NCBI GenBank assembly: GCA_024036415.1 | Contig: JAMWET010006568.1 | Location: forward strand, 117,001-181,000 | Source of the DNA: Prochilodus magdalenae | Taxonomy: Eukaryota; Chordata; Actinopteri; Characiformes; Prochilodontidae | DNA length: 64,000 bases | Direction of reading: 5' to 3' | Part shown: positions 1 to 9,983 of the stretch, piece after piece | How positions within the stretch are numbered: the stretch's first letter is position 1 | Layout: the number at the start of each line of letters is the position of its first letter | The notes under the pieces: model-generated | What the model saw: the letters and a program-made list of their open reading frames with translations, nothing else | The model's database searches: none | Told to the model about the DNA's origin: nothing | Made by a program: the position numbers and the translations under genes

Positions 1-1345
1 ATTACTGCTACCGAGAGCTGACTGGAAGGCATTACTGCTACCGAGAGCTGACTGGAAGGCATTACTGCTACTGAGTGCTGACTGGATGGCATTACTGCTA
101 CCGAGAGCTGACTGGAAGGCATTACTGCTACTGAGTGCTGACTGGATGGCATTACTGCTACCGAGAGCTGACTGGAAGGCATTACTGCTACTGAGTGCTG
201 ACTGGATGGCATTACTGCTACTGAGTGCTGACTGGATGGCATTACTGCTACTGAGAGCTGACTGGAAGGCATTACTGCTACTGAGTGCTGACTGGATGGC
301 ATTACTGCTACCGAGAGCTGACTGGAAGGCATTACTGCTACTGAGTGCTGACTGGATGGCATTACTGCTACCGAGAGCTGACTGGAAGGCATTACTGCTA
401 CTGAGTGCTGACTGGATGGCATTACTGCTACCGAGAGCTGACTGGAAGGCATTACTGCTACTGAGTGCTGACTGGAAGGCATTACTGCTACTGAGAGCTG
501 ACTGGAAGGCATTACTGCTACTGAGTGCTGACTGGATGGCATTACTGCTACCGAGAGCTGACTGGATGGCATTACTGCTACTGAGAGCTGACTGGATGGC
601 ATTGGTGCTACTGGGAGCTGACTGGATGGCATTATTACTACTGAGAGCTGACTGGAAGGCCTTAATGCTACTGAGTGCTGACTGGATGGCATTACTGCTA
701 CTGAGTGCTGACTGGATGGCATTACTACTACTGAGAGCTGACTGGAAGGCCTTAATGCTACTGAGTGCTGACTGGATGGCATTACTACTACTGAGAGCTG
801 ACTGGATGGCATTACTGTTACTGAGAGCTTACTGGAAGGCCTTAATGCTACTGAGTGCTGACTACATGGCATTACTGCTACTGAGTGCTGACTGGATGGC
901 ATTACTACTACCGAGAGCTGACTGGAAGGCCTTAATGCTACTGAGAGCTTACTGGATGGCATTACTACTACTGAGTGCTGACTGGATGGCATTACTGTTA
1001 CTGAGAGCTTACTGGAAGGCCTTAATGCTACTGAGTGCTGACTGGATGGCATTACTACTACTGAGTGCTGACTGGATGGCATTACTACTACTGAGTGCTG
1101 ACTGGATGGCATTACTGCTACTGAGTGCTGACTGGATGGCATTACTACTACTGAGTGCTGACTAGATGGCATTACTACTACTGAGTGCTGACTGCATGGC
1201 ATTACTGCTACTGAGTGCTGACTGCATGGCATTACTGCTACCGAGAGCTGACTGGAAGGCTTTAATGCTACTGAGTGCTGACTGGATGGCATTACTACTA
1301 CTGAGTGCTGAATGGATGGCATTGGTGCTACTGAGTGCAAAATGG
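1..1345. repeat. 30-bp minisatellite array, copy 1 (MS30-A)
   Basis: About 45 head-to-tail 30-bp units, each beginning ATTACTGCTA and containing GAGTGCTGACTGGATGGC or close variants. The window begins inside the array, so its true left end is not visible. From about 1 to 540, two unit types alternate (one with CCGAGAGCTG and GGAAGGC, the other with CTGAGTGCTG and GGATGGC), giving a 60-bp higher-order dimer. Units right of about 600 are more mixed and carry ACTACTA or TTAATGCTA variants. Because 30 is a multiple of three, one frame stays open for 359 codons as a 10-residue repeat of the form ALLLLSADWM. I regard this as a by-product of the period and not a protein. Confidence 0.97.
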
Positions 1346-1354
1346 CAAAAACCT

Positions 1355-1545
1355 AATTTAATTTGAATCTAAGTGAATGTAACCAGACTGTTTTACAAGC
1401 AGTCCCAGTCATTTCTCCTGGTCCATTTATTATAAAATCATCCCACAGTGTAAACAGCAGCTGTTGTGCTTAAATAATGCAAAAAAGTAAAAAATAGACA
1501 ACAACAATGAGCAAACCATGTTTTTCACTGGACAGTGATGAAATT
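1355..1545 (-). mobile_element. MITE-M fragment next to the MS30-A array
   Basis: Read on the minus strand relative to the complete copy at 62633-62893, this stretch keeps the order of its blocks: a GTAACCAGACTG-like segment, TTTCTCCTGGTCCATT, CAGTGTAAACAGCAGCTG, the AT-rich segment, and the terminal CATGTTTTTCACTGGACAGTG. Its far end runs straight into the last degenerate 30-bp unit, so the satellite replaced or truncated the rest of the element. It is a non-autonomous DNA element with no coding capacity. Confidence 0.65.
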
Positions 1546-3149
1546 CAGGAAGTGAAGATTTTAGCAGTTTACTAAGCTGGACTATGTTGCTTAAAGAAAC
1601 CAATTGGATTTAAAATGACAACCAAGCGTGCTCACATTTTGATTTAGTCAAAATCAGTCGTCACAATGCGACAAAAAAGAAATATCTCTTAAAATGTTTA
1701 TAGCACTCTAAATTTCCATATTTTCTCCAAACCAAACTGTGTACTGTGAACATGGCAAAGGTTGCTTTGAAAGAAAGCACTGCTGCACAAAACACGGACC
1801 GATACGGAACCAAAAGCAGTTCTTCCATTTTCACGAGTGCAAAGAAAAATGAAAGGCAGTTGCAAATTCATTTGCGCTATTTGTACACCTCTGCCATTAG
1901 AATCCTCTGCCTGGCCTAGAGGTTTCCATATACATTCAAATTTTTGTTGCACCGATAAACACTGGCATGACTACAGAGTCAGGGTCGCAGCAAGTCCTTG
2001 ACTGGCCTTTAAATGGAACGCACACAGCCAGTTATGCAGGTGCTGTGGGTGCAGTCGTATCTCTCACAAAGGGGCTGCCTGGAGTAAATATCTAAAGACG
2101 CCCTCTTAGAGGTATTTTCAGCCGTGGCGAGCGTGTCAGTGAGTTTGCCTTCGACGCCGCAAGGGTTCCTGTGTGCTCTTCGGGCTTAGCGCACACAAGA
2201 AAAGGCTGCAGCGCTGAGTGGGCTGATGGTGAACTTGTGTTTGCTGAGGAATGTATTCTCGCATATGAATGTTTTTTTAATACCTGCTCACTTCAGATAC
2301 AATAAAGCCAAAGATATTTTTCTCTCTCTCAGGGGCAGACTCGCTACGGTACCTATGGAGGTCTACAGTCAATGTTTGCCTTGAATTCCTCACTTTTGGT
2401 GAAGAGAGGTGACATTTCAATACATGTAGGTACAAAGAATCTATAAGCGGACATCAGGGTGTAGCGCTGTTCCCGCTATTCGGGGTGAATGGAAGCAATC
2501 AGGCGCCACTTCACCTTATTCCGATTCAGGAGTGCTTTGTTTTCAGTCTTTGCTGTGACAGCAGCTGGTGAGACGAGTACATCCACAGTGCTGGAACATG
2601 ATGTCATACTTTTTTCACATAGCACTTCTTTATTTATTTTCCAGATCCCACATATGAAGAGGATAGGATTAACTCGTTAGATGTTGTATGCAGGACATGC
2701 TGGATATGGGTGTTCCAAGAATGGACAAGCAGTGGTATTTAATCAGTGGGTGGTGACCGTATCAAGTGAGGGAACAGATATATGCTTGCTGCATGGGAAT
2801 GTGCAGGCATGGATGCATGTCTTCGGGCAGGGAGAAGAAGAGTGAAGTAGCAGACAGGCTGGATGTCTATTGAGTAAATGCTTGTTGTGCTAGTTAAGTT
2901 AGACCACTAATTACTGACCTTTGTTAGTGTCTTGATGAACTAAGCCCCATACAGACGAGATAACCATGGGGATTTTACCAGCATTGCTTCTGTCTGAATG
3001 TGCCATGTTAGTCGGTTTTATTCACTGCATGTTCTCACTTCAGTAAAGGTTTCAGCGCCTCTTACCTTCCATAAAACAGGCAGTAGAAATAACTTCACTG
3101 AGTCCTCAATGAATAAGAGTGAATAGAACCAAACAGCTAAAAAGTTCTG
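1546..3149. other. Non-coding stretch, nothing recognised
   Basis: Unique-looking sequence between the two 30-bp arrays. Open frames are short (84 codons or fewer), have no recognisable domain and no sensible splice context. I see no repeat family here beyond the MITE at its left edge. Confidence 0.5.
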
Positions 3150-4235
3150 TTTGACTGGTGTTACTAAGTGCTGACTGATTGACATTACTGCTACTGAGTG
3201 CTGATTGGATGGTATTACTGCTACTGAGTGCTGATTGGACGGTATTACTGCTACTGAGTGCTGATTGGATGGTATTACTGCTACTGAGTGCTGACCGATT
3301 GACATTACTGCTACTGAGTGCTGATTGGATGGTGTAACTGCTACTGAATGCAAACTGTTTAGCATTACTCCAGTTCAGGGTTGACATTACTGCTACTGAG
3401 GGCTGACTGGTTGGTGTTACTGGTACTAAATGATGACTGGTTGGTGTTACTGGTACTGAGTGATGACTGGTTAACATTATTGCTACTGGGGGCTGACTGG
3501 TTGGTGTTACTGGTACTAAATGATGACTGGTTGGTGTTACTGGTACTGAGTGATGACTGGTTGGTGTTACTGGTACTGAGTGATGACTGGTTAACATTAT
3601 TGCTACTGAGGGCTGACTGGTTGGTGTTACTGGTACTAAATGATGACTGGTTGGTGTTACTGGTACTGAGTGATGACTGGTTAACATTATTGCTACTGAG
3701 GGCTGACTGGTTGGTGTTACTGGTACTAAATGATGACTGGTTGGTGTTACTGGTACTGAGTGATGACTGGTTAACATTATTGCTACTGGGGGCTGACTGG
3801 TGGGTGTTACTAGTACTAAGTGATGACTGGTTGGTGTTACTGGTACTGAGTGATGACTGGTTAACATTACCGCTACTGAGGGCTGGCTGGTGGGTGTTAC
3901 TAGTACTGAGTGCTGACTGGTTGGTGTTACTGGTACTTGGTGATGACTGGTTAACATTACTGCTACTGAGGGCTGACTGGTGGGTGTTACTAGGACTGAG
4001 TGCTGCCTGGTTGGTGTTACTGGTACTGAGTGATGACGGGTTAACATTACTGCTACTGAGGGCTGACTGGTGGGTGTTACTAGTACTGAGTGATGACTGG
4101 TTGGTGTTACTGGTACTGAGTGATGACTGGTTGGTGTTACTGGTACTGAGTGATGATGGGTTAACATTACTGCTACTGAGGGCTGACTGGTTGGTGTTAC
4201 TGCATCTGAGTGCTGATTGGTTGTTATTGTGTAAA
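3150..4235. repeat. 30-bp minisatellite array, copy 2 (MS30-B)
   Basis: About 36 units of 30 bp, clearly related to the array at 1-1345 (shared core TTACTGCTACTGAG and GCTGACTGG). Units at 3160-3360 resemble the first array most. From about 3380 the array is organised into 60- and 90-bp higher-order blocks: one or two units of the GTTACTGGTACTGAGTGATG type followed by one of the AACATTATTGCTACTGAG type. Both strands stay open for 290 to 401 codons because the period is divisible by three. I treat these frames as non-coding. Confidence 0.96.
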
Positions 4236-5539
4236 GCAGTTGGCTGTCACTGATGTCATGAATGTGCATAAGGTGCCGTAATAATGTTCCATAACTGGAA
4301 GTTAAAAGCACTCAAAACCAACAGCTGTGAAAAATGTTTTATACTGTTCTGTGTTCAGAAAATGATTAAACATTTACAAACTACTGTTTACATATGATTC
4401 ATTTCACTCAGTAAGGATCTTTCTAAGGTTTGACAAACCCAGAACACATTGCTGAGTGGTAAGTCTAATACTAATAGCTGTTATATGCTGCAGACAAACA
4501 ACAGCATTAGCAAACAGGCTAACTCCTTATGCTAATTATAAAAAACAGTGAGCTACATTCACTTATATGCTGCTCATACAAGAATGTCAAAACATTTGCA
4601 GCTGGTTATATCTGCCCGTTAGCAAAGTAATGGTTGATGCATCTTTTAGTCATGCAGTCGTTTTACTTTCTTCAATTAGTGAACGACAAAACCCTTCAGA
4701 ACATACCTGCTGTGAGAACAGCAGTATGAATTATTCAGTTAGAATTGTTAGGCTTAAACTGTTAGCATTAGGGGCATTTTCACACCTAAAAGTCTGGAGC
4801 ATGTCTGGACCAATCTGGACCATCCAGGTGATACGGTTAGTTTAGTATGTGGTTTCCTATTGTGGTAAAGAATTACGTGACATATTCACAACCTGTCATC
4901 AACAGTGGGCTGCGTCTTCTTATACTTGACATTGACTGATTTATAGAGGAGCCTGTGAAGATGGCGTGTTTAGTTTCCTCCTCTACTACCACGGCTAATT
5001 GAAATTCTCTTCCACTCCTTTTCTTCTTCTATTGTTTAAAGGCTGCCTCAACTTCCTGTACTGGGTCCAAACCAAGTCCAAAGCTCAAACCATACAAAAC
5101 AGTATTTTCACACTGCACTTGAACCAAGCCATGATTTAGTTTGGACCAAGACCACTGATTTTGGTCCGAGGCACCTTTCACACCTGCTATTTTGGTTCAG
5201 ACCAAACTGAAAGGTCTGAAGGTGAAGACCATCAAGGTAGATCTAAAAAAAGAAGGTGAAAGCCAGGGACAGTTCCAATTCACTACATCACTAAAATATC
5301 CTGTGTTATTATTCAACATACAAGGTCCTGTCTCGGGGAAACTGGGACGTCTGGTGACCCTAGCCAAACAGTGCTTTCTTGGCTCCAGTTTTTGAATATA
5401 AACAAGGTTTAAGAAGTACTCCAGCTGCATCTACATTTTCCTTGTGCTACTGAGCTAATTAGCCTGGTAGCCTAATAAGTAAATGCAATGTGAACGAGTC
5501 GCAGGCTGCACAGTCATAGTAAGGGTAACCTGCAGCATT
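4236..5539. other. Non-coding stretch with a possible hAT-like MITE
   Basis: No gene seen. Between about 4770 and 5240 the phrases TTTTCACACCTAAAAGTCTGG and CCTTTCACACCTGCTATTTT, with GGTTCAGACCAAAC, lie in a long symmetric arrangement. That is reminiscent of non-autonomous hAT-type elements common in fish genomes. I cannot define termini or an 8-bp target duplication, so the call is weak. Confidence 0.3.
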
Positions 5540-5792
5540 GTGTGGACGATGATGATAAAAGCTTGTTGCTCTGATTTAAAGCTTCTCTGTGTGGTTCAGT
5601 CACAGGTGCCGGCTTTATGGAGGGAGAATAATGCCTAAAGCTAGCAGAGCGTCTCTCTGTGGTCAGTGTGCGTCAAAGGCCGTGTTCATCACACAGACAC
5701 CTTTACGGCTGCTTCAGATGAGCGAGCTGCTGTGCGTCTTCATTTAAGGGCTGAGGGCTTTTCATTAGCTGCAGTCTGCTCTCATTATTTTC
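5540..5792 (+). repeat. Left member of a ~250-bp inverted pair
   Basis: The reverse complement of 13468-13717 aligns to this segment over its whole length at roughly 85% identity (estimated by eye), including an exact run of 39 bases at about 5722-5760 that contains CTGTGCGTCTTCATTTAAGG. Similarity stops sharply at GTGTGGACGAT on the left and CTCATTATT on the right. It has no long reading frame. It could be one copy of a medium-abundance interspersed repeat, a terminal repeat of a large element, or a duplicated regulatory element. Confidence 0.85.
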
Positions 5793-6090
5793 CATATTGC
5801 AGACCTAACATCATCTGCGGTACGGCAGGACAGAGGTGAATGAAATGTTCATTTGCCATTTCATTTGTTTCAATTCCTTTTTATGAGATTCCTCAGTTTT
5901 GCAGCCAGAACAGGGGATTGCTAAAGGAAACATTCCATGAAAAATATCTATTGCACACTGGGTGGCCACTTACCTCAAATCTAGTTGACCAGCCACAACG
6001 TTTAATATCCTTTACCTTTGCTACAAGGCTAATAAACAGTTGTCCCAGCCCTCTTTAACCTGTCCACTTTCCCAGACAGGGGTGTACCAT

Positions 6091-6280
6091 TTGAGTTTAG
6101 ACACTCTTATCCACAGCGACGTACAATCTGATCATTTCTTACACAGGTAGGTGAAGGTAGCATTAGGAGTCTTGCCCAGGGACCCCTATTAGTATAGTGC
6201 AGGGCGCCTGCCCAGTTGGGGTATTGAACCCCTGTCTACAGCGTGGGGTGGTGGAAGTGTAACCCAGTACACTACACTGC
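6091..6280 (-). mobile_element. tRNA-derived SINE, diverged copy
   Basis: On the minus strand, a tRNA-like head at the high-coordinate end carries a B-box-like GGTTCAATACC (reverse complement near 6219-6233), followed by AGGAGTCTTGCCC-type body sequence on the plus strand. It ends in the tail whose plus-strand form is ACACTCTTATCCACAGCGAC. The same tail type (GCTCTGGATAAGAGCGTC) ends the better-preserved SINEs at 22753, 38498 and 61335. The A-box region is degraded. It is a retroposed copy, not a functional tRNA gene. Confidence 0.7.
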
Positions 6281-6491
6281 ACATCAGATCTACAGTACCA
6301 GTCAAAGGTGTAGACAACCCCAACTAAGTGGATGTTGTTGTTTGATCTTAAAGACTCTAAAGGCTAACACTTCTTACCGATGGGATGTTTGAAACAATAC
6401 ATATTCTGATATACCACATATACTCTTTATGTATCACAGTAGTATATTTCTGCCATATCTCCAAAAAACGTTTATCTCTTTTTTAGCACAA

Positions 6492-6600
6492 GTTGATGAA
6501 CAGACCAATAGAATTGGTCCAAAAAAGTCTATATCACCCTCCACTGCAAGTTAAGAAAGCTGTTTCATCCTCCTATAAAGTTCCATTTTGGAGTTTTGTT
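6492..6600 (+). mobile_element. MITE-M fragment, strongly diverged
   Basis: GATGAACAGACCAATAGAA and CCTATAAAGTTCCATTTTGG line up in order with GATGAATGGACCAAGAGAAA and CCTGTAAAGTTGCCATTTTGG of the complete copy at 62633-62893. Termini are missing. Confidence 0.45.
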
Positions 6601-7089
6601 AAGGTGGACTGTATAATTCCATGTGTGCTATTTTATAGTTTGATGTCTTCCCTTTCATTCTACAGTAAAGCGTTAAGCTAAACCTAAGGACAACCTTCTA
6701 TGAGTAGCTGTGTCCAGACTTTTGACCTGCAGAGCACATAAATCCAACTGAAAAGGTAGACTGAATAGGTTATGCAAATAATTAACATTATGTTGTGTAA
6801 ATCATAAACGATTTACTGTTAAGCTAAACAGAACTGATTAATCAAATCCAGCATAACTGGATGTTGAATGTTGTTTGCCATCCCAATATTTTCTTTGGGT
6901 CTAATCTGGCCAAGCCACCACATAGTGAACATTCTGGCAGCACCTGTGTTATTTTTACACCACAGTACTTGCCAATTTAAGACATTCAATTACAGGAAGT
7001 CATTAGGCCTTCCCCGCTATCAGTGACCACACAACTGCCATCAATCTGAGATGGATAGAGAATATCGTCTCAGAGAACCCAGGCAGCTT
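6601..7089. other. Non-coding stretch
   Basis: AT-rich sequence with no gene or repeat that I can name. Confidence 0.4.
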
Positions 7090-7345
7090 CTTTATGCTCA
7101 TCTGTCTATTTTCCTTTCCTCAGTAGAGGCTTCTTCATCAACTACACATCCTTTCAGACCCATAGCACTGAGTTGTGTCTTCTCACAGTGGAAGGATGGG
7201 CAGAAACAACTGTACATGTTGTCAGATCTGAAGGAAGAGTGGAGCTTGATTTTCTCCTCTCTCTCAATAAAGGATCTGTTTACCTGGTAGTTACAGTCTC
7301 GGTGGTCTACCGGCTCTTGCAGGTAGGGGTCGGTGGGAGTCCCAT
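7090..7345 (+). repeat. Interspersed repeat family R, copy 1
   Basis: It shares CACATCCTTTCAGACCCATA, TTCTCACAGTGGAAG, CAGATCTGAAGGAAGA and TTTTCTCCTCTCTCTC with the segment at 21835-22060. Related minus-strand copies lie at 40540-40920, 50240-50425 and 57620-57980. Short open frames overlap it on both strands but show no domain. The class of this repeat is unknown to me. Confidence 0.75.
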
Positions 7346-8369
7346 TTCCTCTGCATCTTTTAATCATTCCTGAATTTGGTATCTTCCCCTTCCTTCCGCA
7401 CCTCAAACATAGCCTCCCGCTAGCTGTACAATGTTAGAGCTCAGACATCCTGTAATAAAACCTACCTACCTTTCATTCCTCTGTAGCCGAGACCCTATCG
7501 GGACGCTGCTTCTGTAAGTCGATCTAGTGGTTCAGTTTGAATTAAGTATCTTACAGCCACACAGCATGAGCTGCGTTTTCAAGTTTGTCTAGCTCATGTA
7601 TGTGCCAAAGATGCAATAAATATCTGGGTTGAAAGCTGAAGTGGAGTTGTTTGATATTTACAAGGAGTGGGGGGAAAAAAAGACCCTGTCTGTGAAGTGG
7701 TAGGTTTGTGTCCTAATACGCCAGTGTGGGACTGGAGCCTTTGATCATGGGGAGAGTCTGGCTGCGACAGCGTTTGGTGTAAATGTCCTTGATGGATGAC
7801 AGGTTTGCTCCAGCGATTCTCTGTGTTATGTAAATGATGCGCTGAACGGCCTTGTTATTACGAGCTGATGTGTCACTGTACCAAAGTGTCATGCATCCAG
7901 TAGTGGCTCAGCTTCAGAGCGATGAAAGTTAACCAGATTTTTTTTCCCTCATGTTGAATTTGGACAGCTGTCATAGAAGGCACAGATGTTGTCTTGCCTT
8001 CTCAAGGACAGATCCAGCACTACAGTCCCATATAAAGACCACCAGAGGTAAATCAGTTGCAGCACAAAATTCAAGATGGCCACTCCAATGCTCCCTTTCA
8101 TTGGTTGCACCAATCACAGTCCCAGCAGTCATGTAAGCCAAGCAAAGGAAATCATTTTGGCCAAAACCATGCAAGCCAATCCTTATTCATGATTCAGCAA
8201 TGCAGTCATACACTCCAAAGCTTTGCCTTGTTGACTGTATGCATTTATGTAAGCTCCCCAGACAAAAGAAATAAACCACCTTGCATGTTTAATGTGGCAA
8301 TGACTTCAAACTCCTGCAGAACTCCTACAGGACATTAGTATGTTAGTGCTATGTTAGCACTGGTGCACA
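7346..8369. other. Non-coding stretch
   Basis: No gene recognised. Open frames are under 95 codons and overlap on opposite strands. Confidence 0.4.
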
Positions 8370-8371
8370 TA

Positions 8372-8583
8372 CAGTCATGCCCGAAAGTATTCATACCCCT
8401 GTCAAAGTTTGACTTAAATTTACTTTTATTTAACCAGAAATTATATTTTTGCCTGGAAATGACACAGGCATCTCCCAGGAGATAACACGATGATGTACAA
8501 GAGGCATCATTGTGGGAAAAAATATTTCCCAGCTTTTATACACATTTGAACAAAAAGTGGCATGTCCAAAATTATTCATACCC
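8372..8583 (+). repeat. Left TIR of the Tc1-like element
   Basis: A 212-bp inverted repeat matching 9770-9981 with about six substitutions. It contains an outer AGTATTCATACCCCTG and an inner AATTATTCATACCC direct-repeat motif. Confidence 0.95.
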
Positions 8584-8586
8584 TTC

Positions 8587-9603
8587 TCAATAACTAATAG
8601 AAAAGTCTTTATTGGCTATTACAGCAATCAAACGCTTCCTGTAATTGCTGACCAGCTTTTTGCATGTCTCCACTGGTATTTTTGCCCATTCATCTTTAGT
8701 GATGAGCTCCAACTCTTTGAGGTTCGAGGGTCTCCTTGCCATCACCCTGATCTTTAGCTCCCTCCACAGATTCTCAATTGGATTCAAGTCAGGACTCTGG
8801 CTGGGCCACTGCAAAACATTAATGTTTTTGTCTGCTAACCATCTCTTCACCACTTTGGCTGTGTGTTTTGGGTCGTTGTCGTGCTGAAATGTCCATGTTC
8901 CCAAGGCCAAGTTTCTCTGCAGACTGCCTGATGTTGTTGTTGTTGAGAATCTTGATGTATTGCTCTTTTTTCATGGTGCCATTTACTGCGATCAAGTTCC
9001 CTGGTCCATTGGCTGAAAAACACCCCCAAAACATTAGGTTCCCACCACCATGTTTGACAGTGGGGATGGTGTTCTTAGGGTTGAAGGCTTCTCCTTTTTT
9101 ACGCCAAATGGTGCACACATCATTGTGGCCAAACAATTCTTGTTTCATCTGACCATAAAACAGAACACCAGAAGATTCTTTGTCCAGATGAGCATTTGCA
9201 AATTCAAGCAGGCTGCTTTTGTGTGCCTTTTCTGGAGAAGTGGTGTCCTCCTTGGCCTGCGTCCGTGGAACCCAGCAGTGTGCAGTGTCCGTTGGACTGT
9301 CTGCCTTGAGATGTCGCCACCAGCAGAGTCCAGATTCACCAGGATGGCCTTGGTGGTGATCCTTGGATTTTTCTTCACCTCTCTCACTATTCTCCTGGCC
9401 AGCACAGGTGTCACTTTTGGCTCCCGACCACATCTTCTGAGATTTTCCACAGTGCGGAACTTCTTGTATTTTTTAATAATACTTTGCACTGTAGCCACTG
9501 GAACTTGAAAACATTTTGATATGGCTTTATAGCCCTTTCCTGACTTGTGAGCGGCCACAATGCACAGCCGCATGTCCTTAGTGAGCTCCTTTGTCTTAGC
9601 CAT
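8587..9603 (-). pseudogene. Tc1-like transposase, frameshifted
   Basis: Transposases of this family cut and paste the element through a DD34E catalytic triad. The start is the ATG at 9603 (protein begins MAKTKELTKDMR), chosen because the preceding open codons lie upstream of the conserved start. Two helix-turn-helix segments follow (about residues 5-47 and 60-115). The frame breaks near 9220. WSDET, with the first catalytic D, reads only in a different frame (9141-9155). Another frame carries FGHND and HGGG, and a further shift near 8910 returns to the original frame with [10 protein letters not shown] (second D) and NPIENLW (E), 34 residues apart. The C-terminus ends at a stop at 8587. At least three indels make the gene inactive, unless some of them are sequencing errors. 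Confidence 0.93.
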
Positions 9604-9769
9604 GACTGTCCACAGACCAACTGCAGAGAGCTGCTGTTTTTCTCCTGTTGAGTTGATTAAAACAGCTGTTCCCAATGAATCAGGGTAATTAGGATGCTTT
9701 CAAACAGCTTGGACTATTTGGAATGGTATAGAACTTTGGATTTTCCCATATACTGTGACAGTTTTCAAA

Positions 9770-9981
9770 GGGTATGAATAATTTTGGACATGACACTTTT
9801 TGTTCAAATGTGTATAAAAGCTGAGAAATATTTTTACCCACAATGATGCCTCTTGTACATCATCTTGTTATCTCCTGGGAGATGCCTGTGTCATTTCCAG
9901 GCAAAAATATAATTTCTGGTTAAATGAAAGTAAATTTAAGTCAAACTTTGACAGGGGTATGAATACTTTTGGGCATGACTG
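9770..9981 (-). repeat. Right TIR of the Tc1-like element
   Basis: Reverse complement of the left TIR, ending GGGCATGACTG followed by TA. The spacing of inner and outer direct repeats is the same. Confidence 0.95.
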
Positions 9982-9983
9982 TA

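Larger units (their letters stand above)
8372..9981 (-). mobile_element. Tc1-like DNA transposon, nearly full length
   Basis: This 1,610-bp element is flanked by TA (8370-8371 and 9982-9983), the Tc1/mariner target-site duplication. Its terminal inverted repeats are 212 bp each (8372-8583 and 9770-9981), start CAGTCATGCCC, and differ at about 6 positions, so they are about 97% identical. Each TIR has an outer and an inner copy of an ATTCATACC motif, the IR/DR arrangement known to bind transposase in this superfamily. The transposase lies on the minus strand. High TIR identity suggests fairly recent transposition. The coding region carries frameshifts, so this copy could move only if supplied with transposase in trans. 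Confidence 0.96.

Noticed and set aside
86..1366. 359- and 66-codon frames encoding a leucine- and tryptophan-rich repeat
   Set aside because: Produced by a 30-bp tandem repeat whose length is divisible by three; the opposite strand and the related array behave the same way.
8645..9508. Plus-strand frames of 80 to 152 codons across the Tc1 element
   Set aside because: Antisense shadows of the minus-strand transposase.
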